Positions 15,341 through 22,172 of a stretch of DNA of 35,386 bases are shown here, one piece after another. The stretch is taken from the NCBI GenBank assembly GCA_049965775.1, contig JBMFVX010000014.1:1-35386 (forward strand), read 5' to 3'. The notes beneath the pieces were generated by a model, which was not told the origin of the DNA, ran no database searches, and worked only from the letters and a program-made list of their open reading frames with translations. Source of the DNA: JABEVB01 sp049965775 (GTDB lineage: Bacteria > Planctomycetota > Phycisphaerae > WQYP01). The translations under genes were made by a program, and so were the position numbers. Each line of letters starts with the position of its first letter. Within the stretch, counting starts at the first letter, position 1.

Positions 15341-16177
15341 TCAGGCGGTGGCGGCTTCGTCGTCGCCATTTTCAAAGGCACCGCGCAGCGACTCACGGTA
15401 GCGGCCATACTTGCCTTTGGCGGAAAGCTCAATAAAGGCCAGCAGATATTTTATGTCGGGGTTATCGGGAAATAGAGCCGCGAGTCTTGGGGCTTGTACG
15501 GCAACAGGGTCTTCCTGCTTGTAGAGCATGCGCCACGCAATGCGCAGCGGTTCAAGCTGCTGCTCACTGTAACCCAAGCGCCGCAGCCCGGTGCGGTTTA
15601 GGCCGCGGACGATGGCTTTATTGCCGTCGGCGATCATAAAAGGCGGTATATCGTGCACAACCGCCGAAATGCCGCCGATAAAGGCCAGTTTGCCCACGGT
15701 AACAAAATGATGTAAAGCCGCGGCCCCCGAAATGACGGCTCCATCCTGAACCTCGACATGGCCGGCGAGAAGCACGTTGTTGGCAAGGATGCACCGGTTG
15801 CAAATGATGCAATCGTGCGCAACATGTGCGCCGACCATAAGCAAGTTGCCGTTGCCCACGCGGGTTACGCCGCCGCCCGCCTCGGTGCCGATGTGCAGTG
15901 TCGCGTGCTCGCGAATGACGTTATCGTCGCCTATAAGCAGGCGGCAATCGCCGCCGCGGTATTTAAGGTCTTGTGAAACCAGGCCGCAACTGCTGAATGG
16001 AAAAAACACATTTCGTTCACCGGCGATGGTGTTGCCTTCGATGGAGGCATGATGCATGACGCGGCATGCGGGGCCGAGTTGCACGCGCGGGCCGATGTAT
16101 GCAAATGGGCCGACTTCAACGTCGCCGGCCAGTTCCGCACCTGCTTCCACAACCGCCATTGGATGAATCTTGGGCAT
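15341..16177 (-). CDS. lpxA: UDP-N-acetylglucosamine O-acyltransferase
   Basis: First step of lipid A synthesis: transfers a hydroxyacyl group from ACP to the 3-position of UDP-GlcNAc (or the 3-amino variant) in the cytosol. A 278-residue left-handed parallel beta-helix made of hexapeptide repeats, with the catalytic histidine H121 in GAHVAHDC and the family segment NLLM just before it. The C-terminal helical region (LRRLGYSEQQLEPLRIAWR) is present. It starts 36 bases after the lpxC-fabZ stop and is probably in one transcript with it. Confidence 0.95.
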   Translation of the reverse strand: MPKIHPMAVVEAGAELAGDVEVGPFAYIGPRVQLGPACRVMHHASIEGNTIAGERNVFFPFSSCGLVSQDLKYRGGDCRLLIGDDNVIREHATLHIGTEAGGGVTRVGNGNLLMVGAHVAHDCIICNRCILANNVLLAGHVEVQDGAVISGAAALHHFVTVGKLAFIGGISAVVHDIPPFMIADGNKAIVRGLNRTGLRRLGYSEQQLEPLRIAWRMLYKQEDPVAVQAPRLAALFPDNPDIKYLLAFIELSAKGKYGRYRESLRGAFENGDDEAATA

Positions 16178-16213
16178 ATCGTTTCGCTTTCAACCTTGCC
16201 GGCTCGGACCAAT

Positions 16214-17542
16214 TTATACACCGGGCGAGCCGCCGGCGGCATCTTCATCCACCAGCATAAACTTAATGATGGCCTCGGCGGCAAGTTGATCGCCCACCAT
16301 GGCTTTACATCGCACATGTCCGGTGCGAGCTTTGACGCGAATGGTTTCAGCCTCAAGCATAAGCTGGTCGCCGGGCGTCACAGGCCGTCTTAATTTTACT
16401 TTATCCATCGAGAGCAACATCGGCAACTTGCCGGAATGCTCCAGCTTGCGCGACAGCAACAGGCCTGAAAGCTGCGCCATCGCTTCAACAATCAGCACGC
16501 CGGGCATCACCGGCATGCCGGGGTAGTGCCCCTGAAAGATCGGCTCATTATAGCTTACATTTTTAATACCCACCGCACGCTCATCGCCATCTATGGCTAT
16601 GACCCGATCCACCAGCAGCATCGGATAGCGGTGCGGCAGAATGCGGCTGATTTTGCGAATGTCCATTACCGGCTCGCGCAGGCTAAGCTGGCGATGACGC
16701 TGGGCATCAAGCATTAACTTAAGCCTGCGCACCAGCATGTGGTTGAGCGAATGACCGGAGCGAAAAGCGATGATTTTGCCGCGGATGGTGCAGCCCAGCA
16801 GGTACAGATCGCCGAGCACATCAAGCACTTTGTGCCGCACACACTCATCGGCAAAGCGGTATTGCGTATCTATGGGCCCGTTGTCGTCGAGTACCAGCAC
16901 ATCGCCGGGTTTGAGATGCAGGCCCAGGCCGCTTTTGCGCAAGGCCTCGGCCTCGTGCTTGAGCACAAAAGTGCGAGCGGGGGCGATTTGCGAGGCAAAA
17001 TCGTCGCCCACAACATAAGAAAATATCTGGCGGCCAATAGGCTTCTGCTGGCCATAGTCAAGGTCAAAAATAATTTGAAACTCGTCGTTTTCGGGTGGGG
17101 CGGCCACCAGGGTGGAAATGCCATCGCTGACCTGAATAGGCTCGCTGATACGCAGAATCTGCTTTTCGGCCGATTGGTCTGTGATGCCGGCTTCCTGCAG
17201 AAGCTTTACATAAGGCAGGCACGAGCCGTCAACTCCGGGAAGTTCGCCGCCCGAAATTTCGATTTCAACGTTGTCTATCTGCAGGCCATGCAGGGCCGAC
17301 ATGCAATGCTCGACCGTTTCGATGGCGTCGGCTCCACTGCGGATGGTGCTGCGCCTGGGCCGTTTGGTGATGTGTTTAATCACCGCCGGTATGCGAACCG
17401 AGCGCCCCAGATCCGTGCGAATAAAAACAATGCCGTGGCCGACGGGCGCCGGCTTGAAGGTGACGGTGGCCGGTTCGCCGGTAAACAGTCCCGGCCCGGA
17501 CAGCGAAACTTCATGAGCAATCGTTTTTTGAAGTGGATTCAA
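16214..17542 (-). CDS. LpxC-FabZ fusion: UDP-3-O-acyl-GlcNAc deacetylase and 3-hydroxyacyl-ACP dehydratase
   Basis: A two-enzyme protein. Residues 1 to about 285 are LpxC, the committed zinc deacetylase of lipid A synthesis, with metal ligands H79 (VEHCMSALHG), H237 and D241 (VRHKVLDVLGDL) and H264 (RSGHSLN). Residues about 295-435 are FabZ, with ILPHRYPMLLVDRV, H339 in GHYPGMPVMPG and E353 in VEAMAQ. FabZ dehydrates hydroxyacyl-ACP, which competes for the same substrate pool as LpxA/LpxD. This fusion is known from Planctomycetota and Bacteroidota. The start is TTG 17542; no in-frame ATG fits the LpxC N-terminus. It overlaps the end of lpxD by 32 bases. Confidence 0.95.
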   Translation of the reverse strand: MNPLQKTIAHEVSLSGPGLFTGEPATVTFKPAPVGHGIVFIRTDLGRSVRIPAVIKHITKRPRRSTIRSGADAIETVEHCMSALHGLQIDNVEIEISGGELPGVDGSCLPYVKLLQEAGITDQSAEKQILRISEPIQVSDGISTLVAAPPENDEFQIIFDLDYGQQKPIGRQIFSYVVGDDFASQIAPARTFVLKHEAEALRKSGLGLHLKPGDVLVLDDNGPIDTQYRFADECVRHKVLDVLGDLYLLGCTIRGKIIAFRSGHSLNHMLVRRLKLMLDAQRHRQLSLREPVMDIRKISRILPHRYPMLLVDRVIAIDGDERAVGIKNVSYNEPIFQGHYPGMPVMPGVLIVEAMAQLSGLLLSRKLEHSGKLPMLLSMDKVKLRRPVTPGDQLMLEAETIRVKARTGHVRCKAMVGDQLAAEAIIKFMLVDEDAAGGSPGV

Positions 17543-18563
17543 GCGTGCTAATCCGTTGTTCCAGTTCCCGTAATTTCAGGGCCGATTTCGGCAGATGGTG
17601 CAACCCGCGAAGTTCGGCAAAGTACTCCTTGGCCGGCTTTGCCGGTGTGCCTACCAGTTCGCTGCCGGCCGGCGCATCGCCGGTAACCGCCGAAAAACCC
17701 GCCACCCGCGTTCCCGGGCCGAGGGTTACATGATCGGCTATGACCGATCCTCCGCCCATGACGAGATAATCCCCGGCCTTTACCGACCCGCCAACCGCTA
17801 CATGGGACACCAGCACGGTTCCCCTGCCCAGCGTCACATTATGGCCAATCTGCACCAGATTATCCAGTTTGCTGCCGTCGCCAATAACCGTGTCGCCGAA
17901 CTTGCCGCGATCTACCGTGGTATTGGCACCAAGTTCGCAATCGTCGCCGATGGCCACGCGGCCGATTTGCGGTATCTTTATATGCTCTGTACCCGCAAAC
18001 CTGTAACCAAAGCCGTCGGCGCCAATCACGCAGCCGCAATGCAGAATAACCCGCTTACCCAGCGAGCAGCGTTCCCGCACCACGGCGTTTGGCCAGAGTG
18101 TGCAATCTTCACCCAAGGTGCTGCCCCGGCCGATGAAGTTGTGTGCCATCAATACGCAGCGGTCGCCAATGGTTGCGTTGGCTTCAACCACAACGAGCGG
18201 GCCGATGCGCACCTCACGGCCCAATACGGCCTGTGGCGAAACAATGGCCGATGGATGGATGCCGATGTCTGGTAGTGGTGGCGGTGGGGCGAGCTTTTCC
18301 AGCACCTGGGCGGTGGCAAGGTCGGCATCTTTTACCCAGATAATGGTTTGATCCGGTCGGTGCTTTACCTCGATGCCTTGCGTGCAAAGGGCGCCGGCGG
18401 CCGGGTATTCGCCAAGTTTGCGGCCATAGCGTGAATGGCCGACGAACGTGAGCGTTGAACCATCGGCCTGATCTAAAAAGTTCATACCGGTAAATGGGCG
18501 CTGGGCCGAACCTTCAATTCGACCATGGCACCATTGGGCGACATCCGCTGCTGTAAAACTCAT
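17511..18563 (-). CDS. lpxD: UDP-3-O-acylglucosamine N-acyltransferase
   Basis: Third acylation-pathway enzyme of lipid A: adds an N-linked hydroxyacyl chain after LpxC. The 350-residue protein has the N-terminal uridine-binding domain (1 to about 95), then a left-handed beta-helix of hexapeptide repeats with catalytic H241 in QIGHNV, and a C-terminal helix. HCGCVIGADGFGY is a family marker. ATG 18563 has GAGG 8 bases upstream. Its last 32 bases overlap the start of lpxC-fabZ in another frame, suggesting coupled translation. Confidence 0.95.
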   Translation of the reverse strand: MSFTAADVAQWCHGRIEGSAQRPFTGMNFLDQADGSTLTFVGHSRYGRKLGEYPAAGALCTQGIEVKHRPDQTIIWVKDADLATAQVLEKLAPPPPLPDIGIHPSAIVSPQAVLGREVRIGPLVVVEANATIGDRCVLMAHNFIGRGSTLGEDCTLWPNAVVRERCSLGKRVILHCGCVIGADGFGYRFAGTEHIKIPQIGRVAIGDDCELGANTTVDRGKFGDTVIGDGSKLDNLVQIGHNVTLGRGTVLVSHVAVGGSVKAGDYLVMGGGSVIADHVTLGPGTRVAGFSAVTGDAPAGSELVGTPAKPAKEYFAELRGLHHLPKSALKLRELEQRISTLESTSKNDCS

Positions 18564-18711
18564 CGCAATGGCCTCTGATGGGGCGCGTACGTGCCGCCAC
18601 GCCTCACCGGCAAAGCGACAGCAATGCCGGGGTGCCCGCTAGCGCCGACATCGCCGCAACCAATCCCAATGGCCCAGGTAGGACCGCGTGCAGTGTATCT
18701 TAGCGGCTGCA

Positions 18712-19371
18712 TTAGTTGCCGTGCGTCTGTTCCCACTGTTGATTCATGGTGCGAATGACCGCGGCGGTAATATCGAGTGATGGTGCCGAGTACAGCACCT
18801 TTCGCGAGCGAATTTCCTGCACCAGAGCCTGGTCGTTGGGCACGTTGAGGTTAAGCGGTTCTTTCTGCAGCACCAGCGAAATGCCATGCGACGAGGCGTA
18901 GCTGATGATGGCATTATCAATGTCGTGGTAAAGCTGTTCGACCCGCAGCATGTGCTCAAGGTCAATTTTTTGCTGGGCATAGGCCGAGTATTCCCGCAGG
19001 TTAATTGTTGCGTGAAGTACCTTGTCCTGCTGGGCCTTGAACTCGGGTGAGCCGGGCTTGAGGGCCACGGCGCTGTCGGGGTTGAGCGGTTCGGCCATCT
19101 TTTTAAGATCGGCCTGCATGGTTTGCTCGCGCTGTTGAAAGTGGGCGATCAGTTTGCGGAGTTTGTCGGTCTGGGCGACTTTTTCGTCAACCTGATCTGA
19201 AACTTTGACGATATCCACCACGGCAATTTGCATGCTGCCGGCGGCCGGGGCGGGCGCTGCCGCCGCTGCCGGGGCAATGGGGCCGGCGGCGTGTGTGGCG
19301 GGCAGCGTTGCTGTCGAGGCAGCCGCCAAACCGAAGGCCAGGGTTGATGCGAGAGTTGTTTTGAATTTCAT
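18712..19371 (-). CDS. OmpH/Skp-family periplasmic chaperone-like protein
   Basis: A 219-residue exported protein. It has a signal peptide (MKFKTTLASTLAFGLAAAST..., cut near THA-AG), an Ala/Pro-rich linker, then IAVVDIVKVSDQVDEK, the usual opening of OmpH/Skp proteins, followed by a long charged coiled-coil region (about 60-150). Skp proteins hold unfolded outer-membrane proteins in the periplasm. Position just upstream of lpxD is the common arrangement. ATG 19371 has GGAG 9 bases upstream. It is 219 residues against about 160 in Skp, and has an extended C-terminus. No bamA precedes it here. Confidence 0.82.
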   Translation of the reverse strand: MKFKTTLASTLAFGLAAASTATLPATHAAGPIAPAAAAAPAPAAGSMQIAVVDIVKVSDQVDEKVAQTDKLRKLIAHFQQREQTMQADLKKMAEPLNPDSAVALKPGSPEFKAQQDKVLHATINLREYSAYAQQKIDLEHMLRVEQLYHDIDNAIISYASSHGISLVLQKEPLNLNVPNDQALVQEIRSRKVLYSAPSLDITAAVIRTMNQQWEQTHGN

Positions 19372-19562
19372 ACGCTATTGCTCCAAAAGCAGGGTTTAAC
19401 GAGTCGGCCTCCAACAGGCCAACGCCTTTATGTTGCCGCCGCGGGGCAAAAGCCAACGCAACCGCTCCGGCATTCACAAACCCATATCATCCTGCCAAAT
19501 GGCCTGATTGGCAACCAATAGATCGCTGAAATAAATCCCGGCGGGGGCACGGGGCGGCAAGT

Positions 19563-20153
19563 TCACCGCTGGCGGGTTTGCTCGACGACCTTCAGTCTTA
19601 CCAGGGGCGTGGGCACTTCGTAGCGCAAGGTTTCAAGGCTGTCGGCGGCGGGTTCTTCCAGTGCCGGCTTGGCCAGCAGCGTGCGAACCATGGCAATTTC
19701 ATCGCAGCCATCGCGCTTGGGGCATTTGACGCAATCGCTCCATACTTTAAGCGGAAGGGCGGATTTTTCGACGACGGAAAAGCCCAGCTTTTCAAAAAAT
19801 ACCTGCTCATAGGTAAGCGAAAACACCCGCTGAATTTGCAGTTCCCGGGCTTCGGCGACCACCGCTTCCACAAGTTTGCGGCCGATGCCCTGCCGCTGAA
19901 AGCCGGGGTCTACCGCGAGGCTTTTAACCTCGGCAAGGTCCGACCAGACAATTTCTAACGCGCAAACCCCCGCCACCTGCGGTGCCGCTGAATTGGGGGC
20001 GGCAATCTCATAGACGACAAAATCGCGAAGTGTTTCAAAAAGCTCGGCATGCGAGCGAAACAGCATTTTGCCATGACGGGCGTGCTGCGTAATAAGCGCT
20101 GCGATCGAAGGCACATCCGTTATTCTGGCGCGACGAATCATGGGGTGTTCCAT
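19563..20153 (-). CDS. GNAT acetyltransferase, short ArgA-like (N-acetylglutamate synthase type)
   Basis: A 196-residue GNAT enzyme. EVKSLAVDPGFQRQGIGRKLV is the acetyl-CoA binding motif A. The late segment LPLKVWSDCVKCPKRDGCDE, with three cysteines, is typical of stand-alone ArgA-like acetyltransferases that make N-acetylglutamate for arginine synthesis. There is no kinase-like domain, unlike long ArgA. Two starts are possible, ATG 20153 and ATG 20141. It is divergent from hisF, with about 106 bases between them containing two inverted repeats. The C-terminal 30 residues beyond the GNAT fold are unexplained. Confidence 0.82.
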   Translation of the reverse strand: MEHPMIRRARITDVPSIAALITQHARHGKMLFRSHAELFETLRDFVVYEIAAPNSAAPQVAGVCALEIVWSDLAEVKSLAVDPGFQRQGIGRKLVEAVVAEARELQIQRVFSLTYEQVFFEKLGFSVVEKSALPLKVWSDCVKCPKRDGCDEIAMVRTLLAKPALEEPAADSLETLRYEVPTPLVRLKVVEQTRQR

Positions 20154-20190
20154 AGAGTTACCATGTGGGCCGCTGTTGTCGGCTCATTCC

Positions 20191-20217
20191 GATGCGGCCG
20201 GTCATGCCGGCTGCATC
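20191..20217. promoter_or_regulatory. Inverted repeat between the ArgA-like gene and hisF
   Basis: GATGCGGCCGG (20191-20201) and CCGGCTGCATC (20207-20217) form an 11-bp arm pair with one G-T mismatch around TCATG. There is no T-run, so it is not an obvious terminator; it could be an operator or a hairpin at the start of either divergent transcript. Confidence 0.4.
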
Positions 20218-20223
20218 ACTCGG

Positions 20224-20252
20224 ATGAACCCGGGTTCATATTGCCTTATAAT
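20224..20252 (+). promoter_or_regulatory. hisF promoter with palindromic operator candidate
   Basis: A perfect 16-bp palindrome, ATGAACCCGGGTTCAT, lies at 20224-20239. Eight bases (20240-20246 inclusive is seven) separate it from a perfect -10 TATAAT at 20247-20252, so it covers the place where a -35 would be; no -35 match is visible there. This is the layout of a repressor operator, or of an activator site replacing the -35. The ATG of hisF follows the -10 after exactly 7 bases. Confidence 0.5.
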
Positions 20253-20259
20253 ACCGCAA

Positions 20260-21054
20260 ATGCTGACCAAACGAATCATTCCGTGCCTTGACGTTGATGC
20301 CGGCCGCGTGGTCAAAGGCGTAAAGTTTTTTAATCATGTGGATGCCGGCGACCCGGTGGAGCAGGCTCTGTTTTATGATGCCGGCGGGGCCGACGAACTG
20401 GTATTTTACGATATTACCGCCAGCCATGAAGGCCGAGGCATTATGGCTGATGTTGTGCGCCGCGTTGCCGACAGCGTGTTTATGCCCATTACCGTTGGCG
20501 GGGGTATACGCGAGCTTGATGACGCCATGCGACTCATTCAGGCCGGGGCGGAAAAGGTGAGCATCAACTCGGCGGCGGTTAAAAATCCGCAGCTTCTGGC
20601 GGATATCTCCCGACGCTTCGGACGCTGCGCGACCGTGCTGGGGGTGGATGCCAACCGGGTTAGGCAGCCCGACGGCCGCGAAGTGTGGGAAGTGTTTATC
20701 AATGGCGGCCGCGTAAACACGCATAAGGATGTTTTAGCTTGGGCGTGCGAAGCCGAAAAACTCGGCGCCGGCGAAATTGTGCTTAACGTCATGAACGCCG
20801 ACGGCACGCTTGAAGGCTACGACCTTGAAATGACCCGTGCTGTCAGCGAGCGGGTCAATATTCCGGTGGTGGCCAGCGGCGGCGCCGGCAAGCCCGAGGA
20901 CCTGTACCGTGTGCTGACCGAAGGCAAGGCCGATGCGGCGCTTGCGGCCTCGATTTTTCATTTTCGCACATGGTCGGTGGCGCAGGTAAAAGACTATCTG
21001 CACGAGCGCGGCGTTTTGGTGCGACCGTGCGCGGAAGTTGTCGTCGGCGTGTGA
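20260..21054 (+). CDS. hisF: Imidazole glycerol phosphate synthase, cyclase subunit
   Basis: Cyclase half of the HisFH enzyme of histidine synthesis; uses ammonia from HisH to form IGP and AICAR. A 264-residue (beta/alpha)8 barrel beginning LTKRIIPCLDVDAGRVVKG, with catalytic Asp in CLDVD, phosphate loops VGGGI and ASGGAG, and the C-terminal GALAAS-like segment DAALAASIFHF. The second active-site region reads LNVMNADGT, with Asn where Thermotoga HisF has Asp130; E. coli HisF also has Asn there, so this is normal. ATG 20260 is fixed by homology. No Shine-Dalgarno precedes it. No other his gene is nearby. Confidence 0.95.
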   Translation: MLTKRIIPCLDVDAGRVVKGVKFFNHVDAGDPVEQALFYDAGGADELVFYDITASHEGRGIMADVVRRVADSVFMPITVGGGIRELDDAMRLIQAGAEKVSINSAAVKNPQLLADISRRFGRCATVLGVDANRVRQPDGREVWEVFINGGRVNTHKDVLAWACEAEKLGAGEIVLNVMNADGTLEGYDLEMTRAVSERVNIPVVASGGAGKPEDLYRVLTEGKADAALAASIFHFRTWSVAQVKDYLHERGVLVRPCAEVVVGV

Positions 21055-21191
21055 GCCTTCATGGGGCAGCGATCCATTTTGGCGCGGAGGCCGCCGATGG
21101 CGACAGGCCCCGGCGGCTTGTGGTATTATTATTCCCTGGTGGAAATCGCTGCAATGTGCGGCAAGTAAGGTTTTTTAAAAGGAAGTGACTT

Positions 21192-21848
21192 ATGAAACTC
21201 CAATCACGCGTACTCACAGGCACGGTCATTCTTGCGGTAGGCCTTGTAGCTCTTGGCGGCTGCTCCAAGAAAGGCTCAAACTCGGCTGCGGCGGGCGGCG
21301 GCAACAACGCCAGTGCCCCGGCTGGTGCTACGGCGGCCGGCGGTAATATGGCGGCCACCGCCGCCAACCTGTTCAGCTCGGCCAAAGACGAAACCGCCAA
21401 GTTGCAAAGCTCCATCGGCGACCTTACCAGTGCAACAGCCACCGATGTGCAGTCGAAATATCAGGCGCTCACGAGCGAAGCTGCCACCTTTAAAGCGGTG
21501 GCCAGTAAGGTGCAAAGCACCGCCGGCGAAATCAGCGACAAGGGAGCCGGCGTTTTAGGTGCGGTTCAGGCCAATGCCGGTGCGGCCAAGTCTGCCGTGC
21601 AGAACCTGCTCGGCGGCGCCGGCGGCGCCAGCCCGGTCAGCGCTTTGCAAAGCGAATGCAAGGACCTTTCGGCATCGGTTCCACCGGTGCTTGCCGATCT
21701 TCAATCGCTGGAGACCTCGGTTGGCAGCAACATCAGCGTGGCTTCGGTGCAGAGCGCCGCGCCGACATTTGACAAGCTCAAAACCGACCTGAGCACCTTC
21801 GAGGCCTCGGCCGGCAAAGCCCTCGATTCGCTTCAAGCGATGAAGTAA
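21192..21848 (+). CDS. Predicted lipoprotein of unknown function, Ala/Ser-rich and helical
   Basis: A 218-residue protein with a lipoprotein signal (VALGGC lipobox at about 20-25) followed by a Gly/Ala/Asn-rich linker and a long region of heptad-like helices rich in Ala, Ser, Lys and Gln (KDETAKLQSSIGDLTSATAT and similar). No domain is recognised; it resembles small coiled-coil envelope lipoproteins. AAAAGGAAG gives a ribosome binding site before ATG 21192, and TATTAT at 21124-21129 may be a -10. It is a single gene ending in a terminator at 21880-21928. Confidence 0.8.
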   Translation: MKLQSRVLTGTVILAVGLVALGGCSKKGSNSAAAGGGNNASAPAGATAAGGNMAATAANLFSSAKDETAKLQSSIGDLTSATATDVQSKYQALTSEAATFKAVASKVQSTAGEISDKGAGVLGAVQANAGAAKSAVQNLLGGAGGASPVSALQSECKDLSASVPPVLADLQSLETSVGSNISVASVQSAAPTFDKLKTDLSTFEASAGKALDSLQAMK

Positions 21849-21879
21849 GCGGGAACTTGGCACTACAATAGAACTAAAA

Positions 21880-21928
21880 CGGGGCGATTTGTATGCGTGA
21901 TGTATATAAGTCGCCCCGGCTATTTTTT
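21880..21928 (+). terminator. Rho-independent terminator after the lipoprotein
   Basis: An 11-bp stem (CGGGGCGATTT 21880-21890 with AAGTCGCCCCG 21908-21918, one G-T pair) has a 17-base loop and is followed by ATTTTTT. It lies 31 bases after the lipoprotein stop codon. Confidence 0.8.
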
Positions 21929-22159
21929 CTCAAAACGATATATTGTACGCGGCCAAAATTTGAAGCAAAAGTGAACGTCGCCTTACGACGAGCCACGCGG
22001 TTAACGCCGCGTCGTTCGCCCCGCCAGCGGTAGCGGTGCCGGGGTTCCTGCGTTACGCCGCAGTTCCACGGGTAATACCTCAATTATGACCGCATACAGT
22101 ATAAGGCCAGGCAAAGCGTGTAATGCATTTGCACGCTCTACCGCCGTGCGCCCAGCGCT

Positions 22160-22165
22160 TATAAT
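22160..22165 (+). promoter_or_regulatory. priA -10 element, leaderless layout
   Basis: Perfect TATAAT with exactly 7 bases to ATG 22173, the same spacing as at hisF. If transcription starts at the usual distance, the mRNA begins at or next to the start codon. No -35 match is seen at 16-18 bases. Confidence 0.45.
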
Positions 22166-22172
22166 CCACCGC

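Noticed and set aside
16739..17551. Long + strand open frame of 270 codons
   Set aside because: It is antisense to the LpxC-FabZ fusion, whose metal and catalytic residues are all in place.
20800..20818. HisF second active-site Asp appears replaced by Asn (LNVMNADGT)
   Set aside because: E. coli HisF has the same Asn (LNMMNQDG), so this is a normal subfamily feature and not a loss of activity.
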